From Sporosarcina sp. 6E9 (GTDB lineage: Bacteria > Bacillota > Bacilli > Bacillales_A > Planococcaceae), in contig NZ_JAGEMN010000001.1 of NCBI RefSeq assembly GCF_017921835.1, positions 675,874 through 739,873 of the forward strand: DNA of 64,000 nt, read 5' to 3'. Both the position numbers and the translations under genes were made by a program. How positions within the stretch are numbered: the stretch's first letter is position 1; each line of letters starts with the position of its first letter. Below, one piece after another: positions 43,770 to 51,600 of the stretch. The notes beneath the pieces were generated by a model. The model saw only the letters and a list, made by a program, of their open reading frames with translations. It had not been told where the DNA came from and did not search any database.

Positions 43770-44543
43770 ATGGCCTACACGGATAATTATGAAAGGGATA
43801 CCTATGGTATTATCGCGTTTTATTTACGTAATGATTATGACCATGGTCGTTTTTTCGACAGAGAAATAAGTCATTATGAAACGGAATTGGCACGTGCAAA
43901 CCTGAATAATATTCAGCGTCTCGGAAAAATATGGGAAAAGGCTGATAAAAAGCAGGGAGACATTGGTACGCTCATTAATGAGGCACAGCACGCCACCAGT
44001 GAATTTCACAGCCTTCTTGCCTATACGATGGATAAATCCTTGCATTGTGATGTTATCATTGCCACACCAGTATCGCTTCTAGACCATATGGTAAGAGAAG
44101 CGGAAGAGTCTCAAAGAATCTTTAAATATATCGAAAGCGGTAAAAAGGTTTCCAAGGCAGACGCAATCATCCATGAAAGTGTCTTTTGGTTAAGACAAAT
44201 GGCAGATCACTTGGGTTATATACGCCATTACGTAGATATATCCAATTATGACCTACATTTTCAAATCCAGCAGATGACCGATAAATTTCAACGTCTACTT
44301 TTACAAGCAAATGCATTGCAAACGATGATCCGTCCACCGCGTAATGAGGTGTCCCCGGCTCTAAATCAATTCAAAAATATGCTAATTCCTGAAGTAAAGG
44401 AATTGGAGAAATTTAAATTGGAATTAGATGATTTAGTTAAAAAATGTGCTGCTATTACAACTGCGCCGCCGGATTTGTTGGAGCATATTGCCAGGGAGGC
44501 CCATCATCTGTGGAGAAATCTGGAGGAAGAACGGATAACATAA
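43770..44543 (+). CDS. DUF2935 domain protein
   Basis: The 257-residue all-helical cytosolic protein is rich in His/Glu pairs (EISHYETELARANL, EFHSLLAYTM, LLDHMVREAEESQRIF, LLEHIAREAHHLWRNLEEE). This matches DUF2935, which has two four-helix bundles resembling metal-binding bundles. The function is unproven. GGAGTG seven bases before the ATG at 43770 fixes the start, against a TTG at 43752. A short related protein lies in the cotJ operon (48720). Confidence 0.85.
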   Translation: MAYTDNYERDTYGIIAFYLRNDYDHGRFFDREISHYETELARANLNNIQRLGKIWEKADKKQGDIGTLINEAQHATSEFHSLLAYTMDKSLHCDVIIATPVSLLDHMVREAEESQRIFKYIESGKKVSKADAIIHESVFWLRQMADHLGYIRHYVDISNYDLHFQIQQMTDKFQRLLLQANALQTMIRPPRNEVSPALNQFKNMLIPEVKELEKFKLELDDLVKKCAAITTAPPDLLEHIAREAHHLWRNLEEERIT

Positions 44544-44640
44544 TCAATCGACTTAAATAATTATTTGGGACTAGACCCAGTATTCTGGTTAAAACAGGAT
44601 GCCAAGCGAAAGCATGTTAGATTATTTGAATGAAAAAAGT

Positions 44641-44684
44641 TCTCTTCTTATAGTGATGTTATCAACAAACACTAAAAGAAGAGA
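44641..44684. other. Long hairpin after the DUF2935 gene
   Basis: TCTCTTCTTATAGTG (44641-44655) pairs with CACTAAAAGAAGAGA (44670-44684) with one mismatch. On the plus strand the following T content is poor; on the minus strand a run of T residues follows, so its direction as terminator is unclear. Confidence 0.55.
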
Positions 44685-44745
44685 TTCCCTTTTGTCTAAA
44701 AACTCGGGTGAATTAATTAGGTGATATACAGGAAAGGAAATGAAT

Positions 44746-45264
44746 ATGAATAATTTTAATGAAGGTAAATTACCAAAAAAACAACAATACAGTCAATCAT
44801 TAAATGCTATAGGTCCAGACTTTACCATTCCCGGACAATATGACGGTGATCAAAACATGGGGAATTATCAACGGCAACAGCAAGATACTCACCCTGCACT
44901 GTTTGATCAAAATCAACTTGAAGATGGTCATGGTCCGGTTTATGCAGTTCCACCCTTCCCGCCGGATTATAACCTGGACCAAAGCACGGAAAGTCAAGGG
45001 TTACAGCAGGATACGCACCCCGCCTTATTCGATCAAAATCAAATGAACCACGGTTTCGGTCCGATTTATGCAGTTCCAGCATACCCGTGGCCTCATAGCC
45101 AGAGCCCAGGTACAGGAAGTAGCCCAATGCATCAAGATCCCAGCCAAAACATGGGGACTGGCAATTGGCCGCAGGGGGGAAATCACAACCAAGCAATGAC
45201 TCCTTATTACTGGCGATGTCCTCATTACATGTATCCCGTGTTCGGGGTCCAATATCACCGATAA
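44746..45264 (+). CDS. Gln/Pro/His-rich protein with two internal repeats
   Basis: The 172-residue, low-complexity protein has two near-identical units, QQDTHPALFDQNQ followed by GHGPVYAVPPFP (residues about 45-75) and again QQDTHPALFDQNQ followed by GFGPIYAVPAYP (about 87-117). The tail is YYWRCPHYMYPVFGVQYHR. There is no signal peptide or membrane segment. The composition resembles spore-coat or surface proteins, but I recognise no family. ATG at 44746 is seven bases after AAAGGA; another ATG lies at 44740. Confidence 0.7.
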   Translation: MNNFNEGKLPKKQQYSQSLNAIGPDFTIPGQYDGDQNMGNYQRQQQDTHPALFDQNQLEDGHGPVYAVPPFPPDYNLDQSTESQGLQQDTHPALFDQNQMNHGFGPIYAVPAYPWPHSQSPGTGSSPMHQDPSQNMGTGNWPQGGNHNQAMTPYYWRCPHYMYPVFGVQYHR

Positions 45265-45339
45265 AATCAACAAAATAACCTTGTATTTTAGTGCGTATAG
45301 GCGCAGCTAAAAAATCGTTACAAAAATCAACCCCAAAAA

Positions 45340-45368
45340 TTGACTCCGAAACAGTCAACGATTATACT
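45340..45368 (+). promoter_or_regulatory. Promoter ahead of the yybP-ykoY-like leader
   Basis: TTGACT (45340-45345), a 17-base spacer and TATACT (45363-45368), about 30 bases before the structured leader. Confidence 0.78.
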
Positions 45369-45397
45369 AAGGCTACAATAAAATACTATATTATCTT

Positions 45398-45515
45398 CCT
45401 TTAAGGGGAGTAGCTAATACAGCAAAGCCGTCAGTACAGGGAATTATCCCTCGGTTTTGTTGGCAACTGAAGTTGTTTGCGAGACCTTACCGATTATTTG
45501 GTGAGGTCTTTTGTA
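45398..45515 (+). promoter_or_regulatory. Probable yybP-ykoY manganese riboswitch
   Basis: The leader has AAGGGGAGTAGC, GCCGTCAGTACAGGG, the GGCAACTGAAGTT block and GCGAGACCTTACC, matching the yybP-ykoY order. It ends in a terminator: GACCTTACC (45483-45491) pairs with GGTGAGGTC (45500-45508), followed by T residues. The class senses Mn2+ and usually relieves termination to turn on Mn2+ efflux. The downstream gene here is kinase-like, followed by mgtC. Confidence 0.75.
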
Positions 45516-45591
45516 TCTTTGAGACGTTTATGGCCAATTATTGGTTATGACGTCTTTTTTTTATTTCTTTTATTATATTGGAGGACAAGCT

Positions 45592-46203
45592 TTGAATAAC
45601 TATCAAGTACTGGCAAATTCAGTCATCATTAACAAGAAAAATCGTTTAGTAAGTCATGATGACTCATTAAAGCATATCGGGACGGGGAGAAGTGCCTTTG
45701 TATTTAAAATAAAGTCATGTAATAAGGCGATAAAAGTATTTTTCCCTGAATTTATAGATATTGCAAAGGAAGAAGCTGAAATATACCAAATGCTTCAAAA
45801 TATCGCTTACTATCCTTCAATTTATGATGCTGGATTGAATTATATTGTTATAGACTATATTGAGGGGTCTACACTTTTCGAATGTGTTTCGCAAGGAAAA
45901 TTCATCCAACCAACGCATATTAAAGAAATCGATTATGCACTTTCATTGGCAATAGAGCAGGGATTAAATCCTTCCGATATTCATTTAAGAAACCTATTTA
46001 TCTCTAAAAATGACGAAATAATAATCATTGACGTGGCACGTTTTCGACAAAATAAAAAATGCAGGCAATGGCATGATTTGAAGAAAACATATTATCGGCT
46101 TTACCTTAAACGTTTTTTCCCAAAGAAAATTTCCACAATTTACTTAAATATTGTTGCATTCCTTTATAAAAAAGGACTTTTTCCATCTTATAGTTGGGTT
46201 TGA
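45592..46203 (+). CDS. Protein kinase-like protein
   Basis: The 203-residue protein has remnants of a eukaryotic-type kinase fold: a glycine-rich loop GTGRSAFVFKI, an AIKVF lysine, then DIHLRNLF in place of the HRD-x-x-x-x-N loop and IIIIDVARF in place of DFG. It could be a small-molecule or protein kinase, or a pseudokinase. TTG at 45592, seven bases after GGAGG, is the start. It is the first gene after the probable manganese riboswitch. Confidence 0.72.
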   Translation: MNNYQVLANSVIINKKNRLVSHDDSLKHIGTGRSAFVFKIKSCNKAIKVFFPEFIDIAKEEAEIYQMLQNIAYYPSIYDAGLNYIVIDYIEGSTLFECVSQGKFIQPTHIKEIDYALSLAIEQGLNPSDIHLRNLFISKNDEIIIIDVARFRQNKKCRQWHDLKKTYYRLYLKRFFPKKISTIYLNIVAFLYKKGLFPSYSWV

Positions 46204-46297
46204 ATAACTTATTTTCTAAACTAATTCATAAAATAAGTTACAGATATTCGATTAACGGTAATAGTAGGTTATCACTTCAATGAAAGTGGGGATTGTA

Positions 46298-47017
46298 TTG
46301 GAATGGATTGCGGACGAGGCTATGTATCCCGAAGTATTAATAAAAATTACATTAGCATTACTTTTAAGTTTAATAATTGGTGTAGAAAGAGAGATAAAAA
46401 AGAAGCCAATTGGATTAAAGACGAGTGCAGTCATCGCGACATTCAGTTGTCTATTGACCATCGTCTCTATTGAATCGGCCTATCTGGTTCCTGCACGAAA
46501 TGATATTAACGTGACAATGGATCCACTTCGTCTTGCTGCCCAAGTTGTAAGTGGAATTGGTTTTCTTGGGGCTGGTGCGATTTTAAGAAAAGATAATGAC
46601 ACAATAACCGGCTTAACAACAGCCGCGATGATTTGGGGCGCGGCGAGTATTGGCATCGCAGTGGGGGCTGGTTTTTACATTGAGGCAGCATTCGCTGTTA
46701 TTAGCGTTATGTTTGTTGTAGAAGTGCTTGCGCCTATTTTAAGTAAGTTTGGACCAAAGAGATTACGTTCTAAAGAAGTTCCTTGCACGATAATTCTTGC
46801 CGACAAATCAAATATAGCCGATGTGATTGCTTATTTTGATGAAATTAAGATGACCGTCGAACATATGAAAATTAGGCAAATCATCAATAAAGATAAGTTA
46901 ATTAAACATGAGATGGAGTTACGGTTATCGACTACTTCGGAAAAACCAATCATTCAATTTTATAACGATTTAGACGCACTACCGTATATTGAATCAATTG
47001 AAATTGAAATTATTTAA
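46298..47017 (+). CDS. MgtC/SapB family membrane protein
   Basis: The 239-residue protein has an N-terminal MgtC domain of four to five helices (LLLSLIIGVEREIKKKPIGL, KTSAVIATFSCLLTI, VVSGIGFLGAGAILR and GLTTAAMIWGAASIGIAVGAG) and a C-terminal ACT-like cytosolic domain. MgtC proteins are linked to magnesium limitation and to F-type ATPase control in some bacteria. The start is uncertain: TTG at 46298 has GTGGGG six bases upstream, while the ATG at 46280 has none. It lies 95 bases after the kinase-like gene and may share its riboswitch. Confidence 0.88.
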   Translation: MEWIADEAMYPEVLIKITLALLLSLIIGVEREIKKKPIGLKTSAVIATFSCLLTIVSIESAYLVPARNDINVTMDPLRLAAQVVSGIGFLGAGAILRKDNDTITGLTTAAMIWGAASIGIAVGAGFYIEAAFAVISVMFVVEVLAPILSKFGPKRLRSKEVPCTIILADKSNIADVIAYFDEIKMTVEHMKIRQIINKDKLIKHEMELRLSTTSEKPIIQFYNDLDALPYIESIEIEII

Positions 47018-47021
47018 TATT

Positions 47022-47053
47022 AAAGGGCAATAGCGGTTTCGCTATTGCCCTTT
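47022..47053. terminator. Terminator between mgtC and the acidic lipoprotein
   Basis: A perfect stem AAAGGGCAATAGCG/CGCTATTGCCCTTT around a short loop serves the convergent genes. Confidence 0.88.
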
Positions 47054-47077
47054 ATGTTTTAAACTTGTCCATCAATT

Positions 47078-47302
47078 TTATTCTTTATCGTCAGTGTCTA
47101 CATCTTCATCCGGGTTGTCATCAGCATCGTCCATATCAATATCTACATCATTATCTGTTCCATCATTCGGCTCAACTTCACCATTGTCAGGATCATCAAT
47201 GATGATATCGTCATCACCGTCATCACCACATGCCGCGAGTAATCCGACTGACAGAACTGCAGCTGCGCCAACTTTCAACAACTTAGATTTGTTTGTAACC
47301 AT
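47078..47302 (-). CDS. Small acidic lipoprotein
   Basis: The 74-residue protein has a lipoprotein signal peptide (lipobox LAAC, Cys25), after which nearly every second residue is Asp or Glu (DDGDDDIIIDDPDNGEVEPN and VDIDMDDADDNPDEDVDTDD). The mature chain would be a highly negative tail on the outer membrane face, able to bind cations. GGAGGAG seven bases before the ATG supports translation. There is no named family; similar Asp-rich lipoproteins occur in Bacillales. Confidence 0.75.
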   Translation of the reverse strand: MVTNKSKLLKVGAAAVLSVGLLAACGDDGDDDIIIDDPDNGEVEPNDGTDNDVDIDMDDADDNPDEDVDTDDKE

Positions 47303-47634
47303 TACAATCTCCTCCTAGTGAAAATTTAACTACTCTTCTATCGTGCACACTTTACATCTACCCCGATTCGATATTATCAATCCTTTTAAACAGTAAATCG
47401 CTATTTTCCATCAAATAAATACAAGAGTTGCTTTTTGATATTTTATTATTGGTGGATACTAATCATAACGATAGACTGTCAGGTTAGCGTTATGATCAAT
47501 TGTTGCCGCAAAGCAGAATCTTTTACAAATAACCTCGCTCGTATTCCCTAAGCCCAATATATTTAGGGTGAAATGATATTACGAAGTGTCAGATTTATAA
47601 TTCATTCATAAACTGATTCGAGGGAGTGATGAGT
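47303..47634. other. Intergenic region upstream of cotJA
   Basis: There is no gene. An inverted repeat ATCATAACG (47462-47470) with CGTTATGAT (47488-47496) is present. GATATT near 47573, about 15 bases before TATAATTC, may be a sigma-E promoter for the cotJ operon, since B. subtilis cotJ uses sigma-E; the match is loose. Confidence 0.35.
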
Positions 47635-47853
47635 TTGGAGCAGTCAAGGTACCGGGGAAGTTATAAACCCTATGTGTCCCCATTAGATCCATGTCCGCCA
47701 ATGAGGGTGAAAAAGTTTGTTTTGCCACCGCCAATTTTTATGAACATTCAACCGCCTGGTCTTGAACAGGTTTCGCCAAGAGAAGCACTTATGATGGGAA
47801 CACTTTGGCCAATTCTTGCAGACGGATTTTCACGGGAGGAGGGAATTTCGTGA
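47635..47853 (+). CDS. cotJA: Spore coat associated protein CotJA
   Basis: The 72-residue protein has KPYVSPLDPCPPMRVKKFVL and SPREALMMGTLWPILADGF, the CotJA pattern. It is needed with CotJC for assembly of the CotJ proteins in the inner coat. Start codons ATG (47629) and TTG (47635) are both possible; the TTG is eight bases from AGGGAG. The stop overlaps the cotJB start (GTGA), indicating coupled translation. Confidence 0.9.
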   Translation: MEQSRYRGSYKPYVSPLDPCPPMRVKKFVLPPPIFMNIQPPGLEQVSPREALMMGTLWPILADGFSREEGIS

Positions 47854-48122
47854 ACCTAAGCGCGTTTGAAGCAGAACGGGAAATGATGTTGCTTGTTCAA
47901 GAAGCCGATTTTGTTGTCGTTGAATTGACGCTATACACCGATACGCACCCAGATGATGAGGAAGCTTTGGAGCAGTGGCGTGAATCAATCAAAAAAGCAG
48001 CTGAAATTCGACGGAAATACGAAAAGCGGTATGGACCTTTGTCACTTTATTCAATTCCTTCCGAAGAAGCACTTGAAATGGGCTGGCGATGGAATCAAGC
48101 ACCGTGGCCATGGCAACGATGA
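47850..48122 (+). CDS. cotJB: Spore coat protein CotJB
   Basis: The 90-residue protein has EAEREMMLLVQEADFVVVELTL, LYTDTHPDDEEAL and WRWNQAPWPWQ, typical of CotJB. GTG at 47850 follows GGAGGAGGG and overlaps the cotJA stop. It is a spore-coat component expressed in the mother cell. The frame is open further upstream, inside cotJA, without a ribosome-binding site. Confidence 0.92.
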   Translation: MNLSAFEAEREMMLLVQEADFVVVELTLYTDTHPDDEEALEQWRESIKKAAEIRRKYEKRYGPLSLYSIPSEEALEMGWRWNQAPWPWQR

Positions 48123-48138
48123 GAAGGGGGAAAAAGTA

Positions 48139-48708
48139 ATGTGGGTATATGAAAAGAAGCTTTTATATCCTGTAGAAGTGGGCGAATGCAATCCAAAGCT
48201 TGCTAAATATATAATGGAACAGTACGGGGGAGCTGACGGGGAACTTGCAGCGGCTCTACGGTATATGAATCAACGATATACAGTGCCAACCAAAGTTATT
48301 GGTGTTCTGACGGATATCGCAACAGAGGAGTTTTCGCATCTTGAAATGCTTGCAACAATGATTTACAAATTGACTAAAGACGCCACTGCTGAACAATTAG
48401 AAGAGGCAGGACTTGGCGCACATTTCGTAAATCACGGTCATTCTCTTTTTTATGAAAATGCCGGCGGTGTCCCTTTTACTGCAACGTATATTCAATCAAA
48501 AGGAGATCCGATTGCCGATTTGTATGAGGATATTGCAGCGGAAGAAAAAGCGCGCGCGACTTATCAGTGGCTGATTGATATCTCTGACGATGTCTTAATA
48601 AATGATTCGCTTAGATTTTTACGAGAACGCGAAAATATTCACTCATTGCGATTCAGAGAATCTGTAGAATTACTTAAAGATGAACGTGATCGCAAGAAGA
48701 TATTTTAG
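48139..48708 (+). CDS. cotJC: Spore coat protein CotJC, manganese catalase family
   Basis: The 189-residue di-metal ferritin-like protein of the manganese catalase family carries GADGELAAALRYMNQR, IATEEFSHLEMLATMIY and ENAGGVPFTATYIQSKGDPI, then AAEEKARATYQWL with the Glu/His metal ligands. It probably protects the coat from peroxide. AAGGGGG precedes the ATG. Longer in-frame starts inside cotJB are not used. Confidence 0.94.
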   Translation: MWVYEKKLLYPVEVGECNPKLAKYIMEQYGGADGELAAALRYMNQRYTVPTKVIGVLTDIATEEFSHLEMLATMIYKLTKDATAEQLEEAGLGAHFVNHGHSLFYENAGGVPFTATYIQSKGDPIADLYEDIAAEEKARATYQWLIDISDDVLINDSLRFLRERENIHSLRFRESVELLKDERDRKKIF

Positions 48709-48719
48709 GAGGAATTTTT

Positions 48720-48962
48720 TTGCCGAAAACGTTTCAAAAGGAAGCGTTGTTTGAACTACACTTTTTGGAAATGAAGCTTTTCAAAGTCTTTTTAAATGAA
48801 TTGGAGGAAATGGGTCTTAATAAAGAAATGCTCGGAACGCTGACGCCACTGATGGCTGATCATATGGCACGTGAAGAGACTTATTATCTAATGAAGCTGG
48901 CTGAGACAACAGACATACCTGCACCAATAGATGATCCGACAAAACCACGTGTAAAATCTTAA
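48720..48962 (+). CDS. Short DUF2935-like protein in the cotJ operon
   Basis: The 80-residue helical protein ELHFLEMKLFKVFLNELEEM, then LTPLMADHMAREETYYLMKLAE, resembles one half of a DUF2935 four-helix unit, as in the protein encoded at 43770. It starts at TTG eight bases after AGGAGGAA, 11 bases after cotJC, and so is the fourth gene of the cotJ operon. It is probably a spore-coat or mother-cell protein. Function unknown. Confidence 0.72.
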   Translation: MPKTFQKEALFELHFLEMKLFKVFLNELEEMGLNKEMLGTLTPLMADHMAREETYYLMKLAETTDIPAPIDDPTKPRVKS

Positions 48963-48966
48963 TGAA

Positions 48967-49003
48967 AAAAGGTTAAGAAATGTAATAATTTCTTAACCTT
49001 TTA
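48967..49003. terminator. Bidirectional terminator between the cotJ operon and chrA
   Basis: AAAAGGTTAAGAAAT pairs with ATTTCTTAACCTTTT, with A and T runs on either side. Confidence 0.9.
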
Positions 49004-49013
49004 TTTATTATAC

Positions 49014-50207
49014 TTATTGAATAACTACTAACATCCCACCGATTGCGCCTGTTACGACAATCATCCACGGCGGTAGTTTCCAATAGGACAGCATGCTGAA
49101 TAATAAGGCTGCCAATGCAAAGTCCATGGGTGTTAGTATGGAACTCGTCCAAATCGGATGATAAAGCGCCGCGATTAGTATTCCGATAACAGCGGCATTT
49201 ACACCCATTATCGCGCCTTTAATTTTAGGATTATTGCGTAATTGATCCCAAAATGGCAATGCGCCTAGAATTAATAAAAATGCTGGGAGGAATACAGCGA
49301 TTGTAGCTACTAAACCACCAACCCAGCCTTTCATGACAGTTCCTAAATATGCTGCGAAAGTAAATAGCGGCCCCGGCACGGCCTGGGTAGCACCATAACC
49401 AGCTAAAAATGCTTCTTCTGTTATCCAGCCAGTTGGGACAAATTCTTGTTCCAATAACGGCAAAACGACATGACCGCCTCCGAATACGAGTGATCCGGAT
49501 CGATAAAAGCTGTCGAACATAGCTATCCAATAAGAACCAGTTTGTTCTCTAATAACCGGTAAAAGGAAAAGTAAACCAAAAAACAATGCAATACAAATTG
49601 CAGAGATTTTTTTGGAAATCGGGAAATTCGATTTTGTTTTGTCCAAAGCAATCAGCTGCTTATTATATAGAAGGAAGCCAATAACTGCAGCGACCAAAAT
49701 AACACCGACTTGCGTAATTGCTGACTGCGCTACCAGTGTCCCGATAAGCGCAAGTAATGCAATTGCTTTCCGTTTAAGATCGGGTGTTAAGTTCTTTGAC
49801 ATCCCCAAAATCGCATGCGCTACTACGGCAACTGCAACGATTTTTAATCCATGAATCCAACCAGCATCTGCAACATCATAGTTTGTTAATAAAGTAGCAA
49901 AAAGAATGAGTGCAATTACGGAAGGGAATGTAAAACCTATAAAGGAAACGATTCCACCAAGGATCCCAGCGCGCATGACACCTATCCCGATTCCTACTTG
50001 GCTACTTGCGGGACCGGGCAGGAATTGTGCCAAGGCGACTAAATCCGCATAAGTTTTTTCATCCATCCATTTTTTTCTTCGTATGTATTCCTCGTGAAAA
50101 TAACCTAAATGGGCTGTAGGTCCACCGAACGACGTCAATCCCAGTCGCGTTGAAATTAAGAATAGTTCCCAAAGTGATTTGAACCTTTTATTATTATTAT
50201 TTTTCAC
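49014..50207 (-). CDS. chrA: Chromate transporter ChrA
   Basis: The 397-residue long-chain CHR protein has two homologous CHR domains of about six helices each. SLGLTSFGGPTAHLGYFHEE (first half, shown as STRLGLTSFGGPTAHLG) and GSLVFGGGHVVLPLLEQEFV (second) are the family motifs. It is a proton-coupled exporter of chromate or sulfate-like anions. It starts at GTG eight bases after GGGAG and is convergent with the cotJ operon. Confidence 0.94.
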   Translation of the reverse strand: MKNNNNKRFKSLWELFLISTRLGLTSFGGPTAHLGYFHEEYIRRKKWMDEKTYADLVALAQFLPGPASSQVGIGIGVMRAGILGGIVSFIGFTFPSVIALILFATLLTNYDVADAGWIHGLKIVAVAVVAHAILGMSKNLTPDLKRKAIALLALIGTLVAQSAITQVGVILVAAVIGFLLYNKQLIALDKTKSNFPISKKISAICIALFFGLLFLLPVIREQTGSYWIAMFDSFYRSGSLVFGGGHVVLPLLEQEFVPTGWITEEAFLAGYGATQAVPGPLFTFAAYLGTVMKGWVGGLVATIAVFLPAFLLILGALPFWDQLRNNPKIKGAIMGVNAAVIGILIAALYHPIWTSSILTPMDFALAALLFSMLSYWKLPPWMIVVTGAIGGMLVVIQ

Positions 50208-50517
50208 TGATAACTCCCTTATCTATAAATAGTAATTCTAGACACTATAACATTATTTTGATTTGTCTTGACCAAAATAAAGAAATATTTACAAAGACTT
50301 AACATCTGCTTGATCAATAGTTGTGGGTTAGTTGATAATATGGCTGTTAATGGATATACTAAAAAAGAATTTACCGTTGTAAATACATACGTAGTTTCGA
50401 TTTAGACAATGGTTATACATATTGATTCAAAAGAGTTGATTGATGTGCAGGAAAGCGTTCGCCCGGAATGGAAATCAACGATGTCCAAGAAGTAATATTA
50501 GATTGAGGTGAGTGATT
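50208..50517. other. Gene-poor stretch upstream of ysoA
   Basis: The only frame of note is 28 codons (50409-50495, starting MVIHIDSKELIDVQES), which looks protein-like but has no ribosome-binding site; I would not call it. No clear promoter for ysoA is visible. Confidence 0.3.
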
Positions 50518-51492
50518 ATGCGCAAAAAGTACGGTAGGCTTCGTAAAAGTGAAAATGTTATCGTATTTCCTGGAACCTTTGAAAGGTTAGTAGCAAAAGG
50601 AATCGACTGCGTAAAACATAAACAATTTGAAAAAGCGGTTGAGGCATTTGACCAAGCGATTATTTATGAACCCGATTATCCTGAGTTCCTGGGACCGTAT
50701 GCAGTCGCGCTGTATGAAACAAAAGATTTCGAGCGTGCGCGGGAAATCGCAGCCAGGCTTCTTCATAGTGGCACCACCAGCTATATCGATGCGATGGAAC
50801 TGTATTTAACAATTAGCATTCAACTTCAAGAATATGAAGAAGTTGAAATGACAATCGACACACTCTTGGAAGAAGGCATTATTCCGCATGAATTACTAAC
50901 GAAATTTACTTACCTGAGAGAGTTAAATAGTCGATTGTCTTCGCGCTATACGCCCGACGAAACCAATCCTGCAGAAGCAATCTTCACATTCGAAGATTTT
51001 CTGGAAATGGATATCTATACGCAACAACATACACTTGCATCATTAGAAGGAACAGATCTTCGCGCAATGATTCCAGTATTAGAAGATATTGTGGAAAGCG
51101 TGCATTTATCGCCGCTTATTGTTACATTTGCAATAACACTCCTTCAACAATCCGGTTATTCGAAAGAGGTAACCATCAAAAAGTTTGGGGATGAATTAGC
51201 CATTGTGCCCGCAGGAATGCCATTGCCTGGTCAAGACCCATTCACGATCAACGTATTATCGACAGTAGAAGAATACCTAGTTAAAGATCCATCACGATTT
51301 GAAATGGCTAAAAGTTTAATTGAGAAATTCGCCATCACCGCCTTTCCATTTAGTTGGGGACAATATGATGAAGAAGAAGTCGCAATTGCATACGTACAAT
51401 ACATAGAATGCCTTTTCACGGGGGAAGAATTACCGAATACATCGCTTCACGCATTCATCAAAGAAATAGACGACTTATCTAACTTTGAGTAA
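50518..51492 (+). CDS. ysoA: TPR-repeat protein (YsoA-like)
   Basis: The 324-residue cytosolic protein has tetratricopeptide-like helices in the N-terminal half (KGIDCVKHKQFEKAVEAFDQ, LGPYAVALYETKDFERAREI and AMELYLTISIQLQEYEEVEM) and an alpha-helical C-terminal region. It sits immediately before tig, as ysoA does in B. subtilis. Function unknown. ATG at 50518 is six bases after GAGGTGA; GTG at 50512 overlaps it. Confidence 0.85.
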   Translation: MRKKYGRLRKSENVIVFPGTFERLVAKGIDCVKHKQFEKAVEAFDQAIIYEPDYPEFLGPYAVALYETKDFERAREIAARLLHSGTTSYIDAMELYLTISIQLQEYEEVEMTIDTLLEEGIIPHELLTKFTYLRELNSRLSSRYTPDETNPAEAIFTFEDFLEMDIYTQQHTLASLEGTDLRAMIPVLEDIVESVHLSPLIVTFAITLLQQSGYSKEVTIKKFGDELAIVPAGMPLPGQDPFTINVLSTVEEYLVKDPSRFEMAKSLIEKFAITAFPFSWGQYDEEEVAIAYVQYIECLFTGEELPNTSLHAFIKEIDDLSNFE

Positions 51493-51504
51493 TTTGTAAA
51501 ATTG

Positions 51505-51532
51505 TTGAAAGATGAGGTCAGTATGCTATACT
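51505..51532 (+). promoter_or_regulatory. Promoter of tig
   Basis: TTGAAA (51505-51510), a 16-base spacer and TATACT (51527-51532) with an extended TG element. Confidence 0.75.
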
Positions 51533-51600
51533 GAAAGAGTTGTTAAAAAAGAATATACGAGCAAAAATAGATTCACCAATAAGATTCGGAGGTTTTTAAT

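Noticed and set aside
44822-45358. 178-codon minus-strand frame opposite the repeat protein
   Set aside because: The plus-strand frame has the ribosome-binding site and protein-like repeats; the antisense frame lacks both and spans the gene end.
47094-47318. Ser-rich 74-codon plus-strand frame
   Set aside because: It is the antisense of the acidic lipoprotein (Asp codons read as Ser/Ile); no ribosome-binding site.
50409-50495. 28-codon frame before ysoA
   Set aside because: It looks protein-like but has no ribosome-binding site or recognisable homologue.
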